Source: Carnegiea gigantea (taxonomy: Eukaryota > Streptophyta > Magnoliopsida > Caryophyllales > Cactaceae). Taken from it: 64,000 bases of DNA. Within the stretch, counting starts at the first letter, position 1. Every line of letters begins with the position of its first letter. Shown in pieces: positions 10,470 to 21,762 of this stretch. The notes under the pieces are model-generated. The model was not told where the DNA came from. It was given only the letters and a program-made list of their open reading frames with translations, and ran no database searches. Location of the stretch: positions 289,069 to 353,068 of the forward strand of contig JAKOGI010000178.1 in assembly GCA_029747015.1 (NCBI GenBank), in the 5' to 3' direction. A program made the position numbers and the translations under genes.

Positions 10470-11440
10470 TAGAAGTGCTGGGCAAGAGGACACCCTACTC
10501 AAGGACCACCTAAGCCCCTTGGGGCTAAGGATGCATAAGAGCGCTAGGCCAGATGATGCCTAGCTCAAGGATGTTTTGTAGCATCTTGGGGCTAAGGGTG
10601 TACATGGGGCATTGGACGAAAGGACTCCCAGCTCAAGGGACGTTGGGCGTAAGGACGACCACCTCAAGGATGGCCCTGAAGGTGCTAAAGAAGCAATGGG
10701 CGAGAGGACGCCTAGCTCAAGGAGCGTTGGGTGGGAGGGCGCCCAACTCAGGGACAGCCTTGGCCCCTTGGGGATAAAGGCGCGTAAAGAGCGATGGTTG
10801 AGAGGATGCCCAACTCAAGGAGTGTTGGGCGAAAGGATGCACAGCTGAAGGATGACCTTAAAAATGCATATGGAGCGATGGGCGAGAGGGCGCCTAGCTC
10901 AAGAAGCACTAGGCAGGAGAACACCCCCCTCAAGGATGGCCCTGAGGGCGTGGATGGAGCGATGAGCGAAAGAACACCCAGCTTTAGGAGCATTGGGCAA
11001 GAGGACACCCAACTTAAGGGGGACCTTAGCCCCTAGGTGCTAAAAACCCATGCGGAGTGATGGGCAAAAGGACGTCTAGGTCAAGGAGTGTTGGATGGAA
11101 GGACGATCAACTCAAGGATGACCTTGAAAGCATAGGAAGGAGCAATGGGCGAGATGACGCCCCGCTCAAGGAGTGCTAGATAGGAGGACACCTGACTCAA
11201 GGGCGACCTTAGCCCATTGGGGCTAAAAACACGTGAGGAGCGATGGGCGGTAGGACATTTAGCTCAGGACGCATTGGGCAGAAGGACACAAACACAAAGA
11301 TGGCCTTAAAGGCGCAGAAGGAGCGATGGCGAGAGGACGCACCGCCCAAAGAGCGTTGGGCCAAAGGCCGCACAACTCAAGGGTGACCTTATCCCTTTAG
11401 GCCCACCTAGCTCAAGGGCGACCTTATCCCATTAGGCCAA
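10470..11440. repeat. GC-rich dimeric tandem array (about 181-bp period)
   Basis: The phrase gcgatgggcgagaggacgcc or a close variant recurs near 10694, 10788, 10875, 10960, 11057, 11143, 11238 and 11322. Spacings alternate irregularly between about 85 and 96 bases, while every second copy is 172-183 bases apart. Two sub-unit types alternate: one with 'gcccc.tggggctaaa', the other with 'ggatg.cctgaaggcg'. The open frames inside it (for example 10553-11036) are by-products of the repeat. Confidence 0.8.
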
Positions 11441-11866
11441 AGGCATAGTGCAGTGGCTGGCCTTGGGCCATGCTTAGTGGCTAAGGACACGGATGTTAGG
11501 ATGACCAACTCGAGGAGCGTTAGACAGGAGGCCTTTGAGACATAGAGTCCATGCGATGACCCAACGCTAAATTGGATGAACGTTGATCGAGTGCTGATGA
11601 AGGACGAGTGTATTGCCTTCATAAGTGTGGCTAAGCATTTCTTATTATTTAGTGGGCCTTATGTAAAGGCGCATCTATCCTTAAGAGGACTCAAGGTGCG
11701 GGAAGGCACACCTAACTCTAGAGAGTGCAAAGTAGACGCCCACAATAGGTGCACCTAGCTCCTCACTGGAAATGGTCGGATGTCCCGAGGGTGTTGCATG
11801 CGTGCTATGGGGCAGCTAAATGCCCTAGGCCATACTCTATCGTTAATTACCACCTTCTGTCACTCT

Positions 11867-11884
11867 TCCCCAAAGATGGCGCCA
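11867..11884 (-). other. Primer-binding site of the satellite-bearing element
   Basis: The minus strand reads TGGCGCCATCTTTGGGGA, close to the TGGCGCCGTCTGTGGGGA type seen after the 5' LTR of many plant Tat-lineage elements (from general knowledge). It is separated from the LTR end by three bases. Confidence 0.7.
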
Positions 11885-11887
11885 ACC

Positions 11888-12361
11888 TGTTTTCGGAGAA
11901 ACTAAATTTGATGATGAGTTGAAAGAGTACGCTTACACGTGGCAATCTTCGAAGTTGACTCGGCTTAGAGCTCCAGACTTGCAAAAAAGATAAACCTCAG
12001 GTGCGGACTTGAGGAATGCCCCTCCTACAATCAAGTTAGGAATCAGGAAGAATGAGCCAAGATTGAAACTTTAAAGATGAGATCTTTGAGGAAAGAATGA
12101 GAGATAAATGTCAGACAATATCATGGCATAAATGAAGAGAAATATGCCCTGATAGCCTGCCTCCTAGAGATTGTAAGGCTCTCTATTTATAGCCAAGGCA
12201 ACTAAGGGGTAGTATAGTCAATTTATTATTTTCCTTCATTCTAACCTACTTGGGCCTCTTTCGTTAGCCTTGAATGATATGTGAGTTTTCTGATTAAGCC
12301 TGCCAAGGCCCATAGCAGAGGTGGATGTGATGGGGCCTAGGGCCTAAACTTTCCCAAATCA
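11888..12361 (-). repeat. 5' LTR of the satellite-bearing element
   Basis: 474 bp with TG..CA ends on the minus strand. It contains a strong TATA box, and the primer site follows its end. Only its first 22 bases recur at the other side of the array. Confidence 0.65.
12183..12192 (-). promoter_or_regulatory. TATA box of the LTR promoter
   Basis: The minus strand reads CTATAAATAG, a perfect plant TATA consensus, about 170 bases into the LTR. Transcription would start about 30 bases downstream and run toward the primer site. Confidence 0.65.
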
Positions 12362-13899
12362 ACTGGTATCATTTTTAAGTTGTCACAATAAGCTTTTGAA
12401 TGATAATAGTTGCCTTCACATTTTTGGTAGGCAAGGTTGTCAAAAGTGTAATTCGAAACATTGAGAAAAAAAAAGGTTGTTGGAAAGGAGAGATGTGTGC
12501 AGTACTTTCTGTCCTAAAATGGAGGATGAAAGAGAAAAAAATTACTTTATATCGCTTTGTTTCTTAACTCCTTTGAATAATATTTAGGTCCAATATATGG
12601 ATGGGCTAGAATACGCATGTGCACATGCACTAGGCTCGGACTCTGACTTGGTGTGGGGATAATTTTTGCTGAAAATTCTTTTTACTATTTTCGAAAGAGA
12701 TTAAACTTATTGCGAAAATCTCTCACTTGACTTGTGGAAATTATTTAGTAACTGTTACAACTTGATTCTTGCCTGGTCTGGTGATAATTTTTCTTTCATG
12801 TTTCTCTTTAAATACCAACTTTACAAAGACTTTGGGGACATAGAAAAATTATCTTCTCTTTTAAATCTCCATGAAACCTCAGGCATTCAATTGAGCATTC
12901 TCTAACTGATCATTGTTGAGTGCCCATGAAGGTTGATACAGTGGCGAAGCTAAAAATTTCAGAGTATGGTGTCGGATTTAGAACTTGAAAGTAATGATGA
13001 TTCCTTAGTTATTGTTTAGAAATATCTATACATTCTAACCTATAATTGAAATCAAACCTACAAATTTAAGAAATTTGGAACTTAAATTTGCAAATAGACT
13101 CACAAATTAAATAAGAAAAGTAAATTAACCTGCAAATTGAAGGATTTGAATAACAAATGTATGTTAATTAAAGATTTAAATTAAAATATTTGCACTTTTT
13201 ATATTAAGAGCTGCTTCTATATACATGAACAAGATCATAGCAACTAATTGCATCAATTAAATAACTACCTTTCAAAAAAAAAATTGTTGTGATTTTTAAT
13301 AACAAGTTCGAACTAATTGTTGAAAAGTTTATTTGGAAAAAAACTTTACATATACTTCAAACTAATTGTTGAAAAATTCTAGGCAACTAATTAAAGCATT
13401 TTAGTTCGTTTTAAAAAAAGAAAAGCATTGAAGAAAAATAACTATGAGAATGTGTACAACAAATCTTAAGCCTGTGATCACTCGGCAGCCAATCCATTAC
13501 ATACACACCGCAACCACCGGGATGAGTGGAATTTCATGCGCCTGCCTACCAAATTATTTATTCATACTAAAGTTAAATTTTTTTAAATTTTCACCATGTA
13601 CTATGTTTTTTTCAGGAGGGATGTTGGGTAGCCCCACTGCACTTACATTGTATTCGGCCCTAGGTTGGTGCCATGTTGCCGAGAGGTCAATTGCCGACGC
13701 TTAATACTGCATCAGTGGCTGGGCAAAATTAGTCTTTGAGACAGTGGTTTGCATCATGCCACGATAACTATCCTAAAGCTTTCCTAATCACATAAGCTCA
13801 TTCTTATTAGTTTCTCATTATGTTTGATTGCTTACATATATCCGAATAATTATTCCTTCAACTATTCAAAAATCAATTTTAGTTGCTTAACAGTTAAAC
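12362..13899. other. AT-rich region without recognised gene
   Basis: Nothing supported as coding. Positions 12943-12965 read gtggcgaagctaaaaatttc, like the end of some plant DNA-transposon families, but no matching inverted end was found. Positions 13300-13390 hold a short imperfect repeat of aactaattgttgaaaa. Confidence 0.45.
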
Positions 13900-14640
13900 A
13901 TGGATCTCAATGCTTATGTGCCTAATATGTCTAAAATGGTACATCTAGATGAAAATGATTATAGGAGATGGTCTGAACACATGTTTTATTTCCCTAAAAT
14001 TGAGGTAGCTTATGGCTTGTTTATAAATCTAATTTCTGCTACGTCTAATGAAGCTGCTGAAACTGAAATTGTTAATGTTGCAAAAGAAATTACAATAAAG
14101 ATTAAAAAGGATGGTATTGTTCGGGATCCTAATAGGAATTAAGAAAAGGATAAATTGACCCGTAGGGGTATGTTGCTCCATTACACATCTAATGTGTTGT
14201 TTGAGATTTACGAAAAAATGAAATATGCTAAAGAGATTTAGGATTCACTTGAGGAAAAATAAGGTAGTGACGACCTAGGGACCAAAAAGTATGATGTTAT
14301 TAGATGGATTAAGTTTGAAATTTAAGATGGCAAATGAATTATTCCTAAAATTTATGAAAATGAGACTTTAGCATCTGGGAGTTAGTTGAAGCATGAAAAT
14401 GTGTGAGTACTTGCAAATTTGTGTGTTACTTGAGAAATTGCCCCATCTCGAAAAGACTACTAGGACCAATTAAAACACAAGAGGAACTGGTTCACTCTCA
14501 AGGAACTAATGAGACACATCAAAATTGAGAAAGAAAATCGAATTCAGAGTAAAGGGGTTTATACCCATAACTATGTTAATGCTAATTTAATTGAATATTC
14601 TCCCAAATGTCATAGGTTCATAGGCAAAATCTAAAGCATT
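13900..14640 (+). pseudogene. gag: Copia-1 gag
   Basis: The frame begins MDLNAYVPNMSKMVHLDEND and runs with the YRRWSEHMFYF segment typical of copia Gag N-termini ('L...NY..W...M...L'). It is open to 14142 and then continues in the same style with several stops to about 14640. It includes 'SLEEK.GSDDLGTKKYDVIRW', corresponding to the 'W..L...Y....' region of the family. An eroded zinc knuckle follows at about 14749-14800 (CHACWKAGHTAKYF), where the last cysteine of CX2CX4HX4C has become phenylalanine. The product would have formed the particle core; it cannot now be made as a full protein. Confidence 0.7.
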
Positions 14641-14869
14641 AAGGCTAAAAATTCGAGAGGGGAGGGCATTTAATCTAGCCAATAGAACCAAATGAAAGCC
14701 TATAGTGGAACCCAAAAATCCTAGGGCAAAGGAGAATGTCATGCTTGTTGGAAGGCAGGACACACAGCCAAATACTTTCCTTAATGGAAGGACAAGCCTC
14801 AACTTGATTAAAAAGAGCTAGAGATGATTCCTGCTGTAGTTTCAAAAGAAAATTAGTGTTTAATTTGGT

Positions 14870-15120
14870 TTAATGGATAGTGGATATAGGTGCTTCTAGG
14901 CACGTATGTTCAAACGGGAGCTTATTCCATGAGTACCAGAACATATATAATGTTGAAGAGGTCATCATAGGAAACTTTAGCACACAAAAATTTGTCTCAT
15001 AGGGCAGATGGCATCCTCAAATTTACTTATGGAAAACTTTTCTCTTTAGCAATGTTTTAAATGTTCCTGAAATGTTTATGAATTCAATTTTCGATGTTCT
15101 TCTTAATAACGATGGCATGT
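14870..15120 (+). pseudogene. Copia-1 protease region
   Basis: The stretch at about 14876-14914 gives VDIGASRHVCSN, matching the copia aspartic protease active site (D-S-G-A-S..H), with the Ser of DSG replaced by Ile. It is followed by a LFHEYQ-like segment and FSNVLNVPEM, like the 'L..VL.VP....L' block. Frame breaks separate these pieces. It lies between the eroded knuckle and the integrase pieces. Confidence 0.65.
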
Positions 15121-15125
15121 AACTT

Positions 15126-16201
15126 GTGTTTGGGTCTGATAAGCTACTCCTAATGACGGATGGTGATTTTATTAGTCTAGCTTTTGCTTGCAATCCTAGA
15201 CTGTTTGTGCTTGATGCAACCTGTGAGGCTGTTAGTAATGTTGAGAATGCTTTTTCTTTAGCTTATATTGATGAGTCTTTAAAAACATGGCATGCTAAAC
15301 TCAAACAATTAAATATAGCTTCCATCAAACAACTAAACAAATGTATTTAATACCTGATTTATCAAATATTCAATGAGATAAATGCTAAGCGTAGAGGCAA
15401 GACACCCCAAGAAACCCTTTAATAAATTAGTGGAAAGACAAACAGAGTTATTAGAACTCATTCATAGTGGCTTAGGGGATTCATTAAAAAAAAAAAAACA
15501 TGAGTTGGGGTGGTAAAAGGTATTATATAACCTTTATAGATGACTAGTCTAGGTTAAAAAAATGTTTAGATTGAAGGATAAGGCTGAAAAGATGGTTGAT
15601 GGTCATAAGATACAAAGCAGCGGTAGAAAATCAACTAGACATGAAGATTATGAGACTTAGGTCTGACCAATGAGGGGAATACAATGTGAACACACTCAAA
15701 ACATTATATAAGGAAAATGGGATTATCCGTGAGATCCCAACCCCTTATGCATCACAACGAATTGGGATTATCGAAAGAAGAATAGGACCCTTAAAGATAT
15801 AATGAATACCATACTTATAAGTTCTGTTTTACTAAACAATACGTGGGGGCAGGCTATTCTTTTTGCATGTCATATTTTTAATAAAGTACCTCATAGGACA
15901 CTAGACAAGACTCACTATAAAACATGGAAGGGAAATGCTCGTAACCTAAAGTACCTTAAAGTGTGGTTGTCTAGCCATGATTACTGTACCAAATCCTCAC
16001 AAGAGTAAGATAGGTCCTAAAATTGTTGATTCTATCTTCATTGGCTATGGTCAAAATAGTGCATCGTATATGTTTATTCTTATCCACAATAATGGATTGC
16101 TTGGTTCTACTCGTGAATCTAGAGATGTTAAATTTTTTGAAAATGTGTTTCTTATGAAATCTTCCTGGTATGGTGCCTACTACACCTATATGACTTGCTA
16201 G
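15126..16201 (+). pseudogene. Copia-1 integrase
   Basis: The open stretch at 15126-15350 includes TWHAKLKQLNIASIKQL, the pre-integrase 'WH.RLGH....' block with its histidines partly lost. After a poorly matching stretch (15360-15700) come PTPYASQRIGI and RRNRTLKDI pieces (the 'PYSPQQNGV.ERKNR' block), then at 15802-16008 'AILFACHIFNKVPHRTL', the 'A..TA.YL.NR.P' block, and 'FIGYGQNSASYMF' (the 'F.GY.....Y..' block) at about 16040-16075. The order and spacing are those of a copia integrase. Many stops are present. Confidence 0.7.
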
Positions 16202-16499
16202 TACTGTATCTACCGGTAATAATGAGAATGTGAGCCTATGTCTAGTAAATGGCTTAGAATTGAATCTTTGTTTGACATGAATTTTGTGACTGTCTTCTTA
16301 ATTGAAAACAATGATATAAATTGCCCAGATGACCTAAATGAAAACTTTGTGATAGTTACTATTTTAGAAGAAGAGCCTAACACCTACAAGGAAGCAATGA
16401 GATCCATATACTCCAATTTTTGAAAGCAGGTCATTAATGATGAACATGAGTCTATTTTTGTTTAATTGTACTTGGATATTGATTGATTTACCAAAGGGT

Positions 16500-17283
16500 G
16501 ATAAACCTTTAAGTAGAAAATAGGTATTAAAAAAATTAAAGTTGACGGGTCATTGGACAAGTTTAAGGACAAACTTATGGTGAGAGGCAATAATCAACAT
16601 AAAGACAGAGAAGATTTTGACACATATTTTCCAGTGATAAAACTTTCCACTTTTAGAGCTTTAAATGGCTCTTACATCATTGCATGGTTGATCTGTTTGT
16701 TCATCAAATGGATCTAAAAACAATCTTTCTAAATGGAGGCCTAGAAGAAGAGATTTACATGAGACAACTTGAGGGAATGATAGCCCATGAAAAAGAGCAT
16801 AAATTATTTAAATTAATACAATCTCTATGTGGTATAAAACAAGCAGCAAAATAATGGTATGAGAACTTTGATAAAACTCTTTTGTCATATGGTTTTTATA
16901 GTCAATGAATCCGATTCTTATGTATATTACAAATCTGATGAGCATGGTGTTTACATTATATGCTTGTATATTTATGACATGCTCATTTTTAGAGCAGTCA
17001 TAGAAGTGATAAAATTGGCTAAGGATTTCTGAAACTCTAAGCTTGAAATGGAGGATCTTGGTGAAGCTCATTTGACTGTAGCAGTCAAAGCAGAAAACAT
17101 GAACTTAGCTTATCTCTTAACCAACCTTGTTATATTGAAAATATGTTGAGAAATTTAATCACTTTGATGTAGATCCTTTGAAAATACCATGTGATTCTAG
17201 TATATGCTTGAAAAATAATATGGAGAATTATGTTCCTCAATCAGAATATGCTATGATCATAAGTAGCGTCATGTTTTAAATGA
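16500..17283 (+). pseudogene. Copia-1 reverse transcriptase / RNase H start
   Basis: Recognisable pieces are VDGSLDKFKDKLMVRG ('KARLVAKG' block), 'DFDTYFPVIKLSTFRAL' ('F.PV....T.R.L'), 'HQMDLKTIFLNG'-like and EEIYMRQLEG, 'KLIQSLCGIKQAAKQWYENFD' ('L..SLYGLKQ..R.W'), and a YVDD region that now reads CLYIYDMLIF. Then come 'MEDLGEAH' and 'YIENMLRKFN'. The catalytic YVDD has therefore lost an Asp. The sequence fades after an 'EYA..IGSVMY'-like block. Stops and at least three frame changes make it dead. Confidence 0.75.
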
Positions 17284-18059
17284 ACAATACTGGACCATAC
17301 ATTACATATGACAAATATCATGTGATTCTTTTAATTTCGGCAAGCCTTTCCCCTATTTTTTAGTAGTTTTTGGTTAATGTTTACTACTATTTAAGTTTTA
17401 ATAAAGGCTTATCGACTCAAATGTTTTGTTAGTCCCATGCTAATGTGTTTGAGCAGTTCTAAACAAATCTGAACTATGAAATTTAGATTCGCAATATTAT
17501 GAATATGTTTATAATATGTGAATATTATATAAATTTGTTTCATGTTATTAAGAAAATTAGACAAATTAGTTTTATAGGATTTATTTCTGGTACGATGCGA
17601 TTATAAATTTGTTATATATTTTTTAATATGTTTCATGTTCTTATATAAAACATGTTGTGCACAATAATATGAATTTTTGGCTGGATCTAAAATTATATAA
17701 TATTTGTCAACCAAATAAGATTTTTTTTTTAAGAGGGCATATTATATAAATTAGTTTTATATAATATAAGCTTCTATAGATGTGTTTTACATTATTAAAG
17801 ATGAATATCTTTGTGAAAGTCATTAGTTAATGTTTTTATTAGTTTAACAAAATTTTAAGAAATAATATGATAATTAAATTATAAAAACCTCTAATTCACA
17901 TTCGCATGCACTAATTATGAGCTTAGCGAAATTTTAAAACACATGATATAAACGATGCAATTTTAGATAATTTAATTATTTAATAATATGCTTATCATGT
18001 TATATATACTTTCATATCTAGCAACTAAAGTCTTGACAAGTAGTATGCCTACTAGCAAA
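17284..18059. other. AT-rich spacer between two copia relics
   Basis: Very AT-rich, with no coding and no clear repeat structure. It may contain eroded LTR material of either copia element, but no direct repeat was found. Confidence 0.4.
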
Positions 18060-18294
18060 AAATTGGATGACATTAATTATGATCTTTAGCATTTGAACGT
18101 TCAGTTCATCTAGAATGAGGGTGATGTGCTAAATCACCTAATGGCCTCAATGTCTGCCCTGCAAACAAAGATGAGCACGCAAAGATATTACTACTAGTCA
18201 GCAATACAAAGAAAACTTAACGGCATACCAGGTGTGGTTCAAAAGAGATCAATCAACACACTACATTCTACTGTCATGCTTGCATGATGATTAA

Positions 18295-18880
18295 TTGGTA
18301 AAATTTGAATGTTGTCCCACTACTAAGGACATATGCGACCACCTTAAGATCAAGTTCGATCAAACGCCCGCTACGAGGTTGCATACCTTGCAGTTAAAGT
18401 TGGTGCAACACACTATCAACTACAGTCGAGGTATCTCTGAACATCTACGACCTGTGAGTGGCTTGGCTCGAGATCTTAAGGCTGCTCGGCGAGAATTCTT
18501 TGAGAAGAAGCACACGCAGAATGTCATTCGGGCCCTTCCAGATGAAACTAATCATTAGAAGAGCTTTAAACTCATTGTAGCGCATAATTAGAACATGTAA
18601 ACCTTTGATATCCCCAAGCACCTTGAAATAGAGGAAGAGCGCTTGACATCGTCCACTCCTTCCAATGTGGCATTTGTTGCCAAAGGAAACAGACCAAGGG
18701 CAACAAACCTTATCATGGGAAGAAGCCTAAGAAGAGTCCTCGCCTTTCTCAAAACTCCCTATCTGAAGGTGGCATTGCTAAGAAGGAAAAAGCTAAGGTA
18801 ATGGAGAGAAGAATATGACACATGTAATGTGCAATAACTGTAGACAGATGGGGCATTTTGCTCGGGATTCTCCTAAGTCG
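18295..18880 (+). pseudogene. gag: Copia-2 gag with zinc knuckle
   Basis: An 87-codon open stretch gives KDICDHLKIKFDQTPATRLHTLQLKL.., the 'W..L...Y......L...L..L.....S' helix block of copia Gag (UBN2 type). It is followed by ISEHLRPVSGLARDLKAA and NVIRALPDETNH ('..ILRSLP..W' block). After two stops come HLEIEEERL and, near 18826-18876, CNNCRQMGHFARDS, a CX2CX4HX4C knuckle whose last Cys is Ser. No methionine start is well supported; the true start should lie near 18045 (MPTSKKLDD). Confidence 0.7.
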
Positions 18881-18939
18881 ACAGAGGTACCTCTTCCCAC
18901 TAAAACTTCTGAATTATGTGTTTGTTTCCATGCATTTGT

Positions 18940-20266
18940 TGCTAACTTTGTTCCTCGATGGATTCTAAACACGTGAGCAACCAAACATATAGTTCAGGAT
19001 AAAGCTGGATTCGTAGAATTCCCGATAGGTTCATGAACTGTCGTACTAGGAATGGTAGCAAGGAAGATGTCCTTAGACTAGGAACATATCAATTCAAACT
19101 CCATGGTGGTAACAAGCTACTTCTTCATGATGCTCTTTCAACACCTAGGGTGTGATGCTCCTTAGTGTTGTTTATTTCTTCAATGAGATTAGGTTTTTCT
19201 TCTGGTTTTTGTCCCAATGGTTTAGTCATTTTTTATAATGGTAACTTGTTTAGCCATGCAGCATTAAAAGGAGAATTCAACGTTTTGGATTTGGATGATT
19301 CCTATAATAAGCATCTTCTACTTTTGTCTCACATCTTGACCCTGATTGTGAATTTGTTAAATGGTTTGTTGGACTTGGCCATGTAGATCAAGGTAGAATG
19401 AGCAGGCTAGCTAAATAAGGTCTTTTAGATTGACTCAATAAGTTTAAATCCTATATGCAAAACATGTCTATCTAGCAAACCAACCATAAGGCCTTTTAGT
19501 AATGTTTCGAGGGCATCAAGTCCCTTAGAATTAATCCACTTTGACATTTTGGGGATCCATGAATGTAAAAAGCATGTCATGGGGCTATACACTTCATTAC
19601 TCTTATAAATGATTATTTATAATATGGGTATCTGTACTCATTATCTCACCGCTATGAGGCACTCGATATGTTCAAACGCTTTGTAGTGGAATTACAGACT
19701 CAATTGGAATGAAAAGTTAAAACTCTTCGAACCAATTGAGGTCATGAATATTTCTCTGATATGTTCAATGAGTTTTGTGAGGAAAAAGGTATATAAAGAC
19801 AGCTAATGATTCCTCACATTTCACAACAAAATGGTGTTGTAGAGCATAGGAACTAGACATTACTTGCCATGGTCAGGCCGATGATGTCATGTGCTGACCT
19901 CCCCATTAGTTTTTGGGGAAGGTACTGCTAATGATAGCTTGTGTCCTTAATCATGTGCCGAGTAAGATTATATATGCCATTCCATATAAGTTATGCTTTG
20001 GTGAAAAGCCATCTTTGGATCACTTGTACCCATGGGGTTTGGCTGGCTATGTGTATAATCCAACCTACAAACATTGGAAACTTGGTCCAAGAGCTACCAA
20101 CAAGGTATTCATAAGGTATCATGAACATTCTAAGGCGTATGTGATGTATAGGGAACATCCAAATAGTGGCATGATGGAAATCAATTCTTGCCTTGCTGAA
20201 TTTCTTGAGGATGAGTTCCCAAGCATTTGTGAAATAGAAAAGGATTTCAAACTGTATCAACTATAG
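18940..20266 (+). pseudogene. Copia-2 protease and integrase
   Basis: Protease: WILNT.ATKHIVQDKAGF near 18958, where WIVDSGA has lost the catalytic Asp (now Asn) and carries a stop, with VVLGMVARK- and LHDALSTPRV-like blocks after it. Integrase: GLGHVDQGRMSRLAK (pre-integrase), LELIHFDILG ('DVWGP' block), 'IPHISQQNGVVEHRN' near 19815-19855, then an open stretch 19913-20266 with VLNHVPSKIIYAIPYKLCFGEKPSL, 'PWGLAGYVYNPTYKHWKLGPR', 'FIRYHEHSKAYVMY' and LEDEFPS. This is the C-terminal integrase region and is well preserved. The coding stops shortly before the LARD-B junction. Confidence 0.8.
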
Positions 20267-20476
20267 CAAGACATTTAAACATCTCTCGGTGATGGGGATA
20301 ATTTGAATGCTGATCGACTCACCGAGAATGGTATACCTCCTACTCGATAGGAACAGGGGAGACTTGCCTACTCAGGAGAATGAGATTCATTCCCAATCTC
20401 CAATTCTTGAGGAGAGTCAACCTAAGAATACAGTTCATCCTTAATCTTTTGATCCTTAACTTGCAGTTAGTCATCA

Positions 20477-21762
20477 TGATAGGGCCGCAAGTGCATAGTA
20501 GTGTTGTAGCAAATCAAAGTCGATCCCAAAGAGACTAGGCTAAGTGATTGGGCTATGTTCCGTCATAACAGGCTAAGCAAATTAAAATTTGGGATAGAAA
20601 TTAAACTAATAGACTATCTAATCTAATGGATAAATAATCAAGGAATTATACAAAACAAACAATCCCTTGATTCATGTATCAATCAAGCACTTCTTCCTCA
20701 ATTGGTTGTTTTAAAACCGATAATTAAAGTATCACAACCCTCTTTTAAGATAAAGTGACATACCTCAATATATCCAATTACCATTTTCTCAGAGGCTCTT
20801 GATATGTTTAGGTTCGTTAAGCATGTGATTGTCAAATTTATGGTTTCTCAATTAATGTGACTTTCTCAAGACTTAATACAATCAAGTCAAATCCTAGGGT
20901 TCTAGTGTCAAATTTCAACTTTTAATTCTTCACTCAATACCCAAAACTTCTAAGAAAATGATTAAATTTATAACATGAAAATAAACATCTAAGATTTGAT
21001 AAACAATCCAACAAATTGCAAAGAATCAAAATATATTAAGACAAGATCGATAAATTAACCAGTGCTTGTATAAATTCAAGATCAAAATAACAAATACTAA
21101 TCTAAATTATAAAAAAAAAATCCTAAATGAGAAAGGAGAAGAGAAGGGAAGAGAATTGCATAGCCAAGATTGTGGCTGAAGCGTCATTGTAAACCTGAGT
21201 TGAAATCCTTGCAAATCTTCACTTCAATTCACTCTCTTACTTTGATCCTACTCTAGATGATGAATGTTGAAGGGTGAAATGGAACAGGGATGATTGAAAG
21301 CAGTAAACCTAGGATTTTATAGCTGAAATTAAATCTGCAAAACCATCTAAATGGTTGGTACACGGAAAGCCGTGAAGAAATCCAACAGCCCTGGGGAAAC
21401 ATAGCTCACCATGTATCGTGGGCACCACCATAATCAGACCATCATGGCCACCAGTTCTAATACCCGATCAATTTTTGTCCCATTGCTTTTTCCAGATTCT
21501 TTTGGGCTATAGTATTGGCCACGATTGGTCCACATTAACTATCTTTGGGCCTCTTTTGCTACCTTCTTCGATCTATAAGGCAGCAAATCTTCGTTGTACC
21601 ATCATGCTTTGGGCTCACAAAGTCAAAATCTGCAAACACTTCTCAAATAAGTGAAACTAAGCATAATAGTAGAAATAGGGGCACAAATCATACAATTAAG
21701 CAAACTAATCCTCTAAAATGACTGCAAAACACATATAAAATCCTATGCAAATATGACATTCA
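20477..21762 (-). repeat. LARD-B 3' LTR
   Basis: 1286 bp; starts TGATAGGGCC on the plus strand and ends caaatatgacattca. It matches the split right LTR along its length, including the agcacttcttcctcaattg-like and ccaaaacttctaa-like blocks. The adjoining minus-strand purine stretch (GCTGGGGAACTAA, read leftward from about 21775) is the probable polypurine tract. Confidence 0.82.

Larger units (their letters stand above)
10318..12361 (-). mobile_element. Tat-type non-autonomous element with satellite interior
   Basis: On the minus strand a 474-bp LTR (12361-11888, starting TGATTTGGGAAAG and ending ..AACA) is followed three bases later by a primer site (11884-11867), then by about 1.5 kb containing only a GC-rich tandem array. 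At the far side, 10339-10318 repeats the first 22 bases of the LTR with one mismatch, as expected for the start of the 3' LTR. Beyond that the resemblance is lost or very weak, so the 3' LTR is truncated, replaced or highly diverged. No gag or pol is present. The primer-site type and the tandem repeats between primer site and LTR suggest a Tat (Retand/Ogre) derivative; that is inference. Confidence 0.6.
13900..17283 (+). mobile_element. Copia-1: decayed Ty1/copia element, no LTRs recognised
   Basis: Gag, protease, integrase and RT pieces follow in copia order (integrase before RT) on the plus strand, over 3.4 kb and broken by dozens of stops. The 3' end stops inside the RNase H region ('EYAMIISSVMF' at about 17245-17283). 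I found neither LTRs nor a primer site, so the ends are coding limits, not element limits. Confidence 0.8.
18060..20476 (+). mobile_element. Copia-2: second decayed copia element, cut by LARD-B
   Basis: Gag, zinc knuckle, protease and integrase pieces lie in copia order on the plus strand. The sequence ends at 20476, exactly where LARD-B begins (TGATAGGG). The five bases before LARD-B (catca, 20472-20476) recur at its far end (38697-38701), so Copia-2 was probably the target. I cannot recognise RT coding beyond 38702, so the rest of Copia-2 had either already been lost or is unrecognisable. Confidence 0.75.

Noticed and set aside
10553..11036. Several overlapping open frames on both strands
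   Set aside because: They arise from the GC-rich 181-bp tandem array, whose period can keep frames open; no domain is present.
12362..12371. tggtatca as a tRNA-iMet primer site for Copia-1
   Set aside because: Only 8 of 12 bases match and the site is 1.5 kb from the gag start with no LTR before it.
12943..12965. gtggcgaagctaaaaatttc as the terminal inverted repeat of a DNA transposon
   Set aside because: No complementary end or target duplication found within several kilobases.
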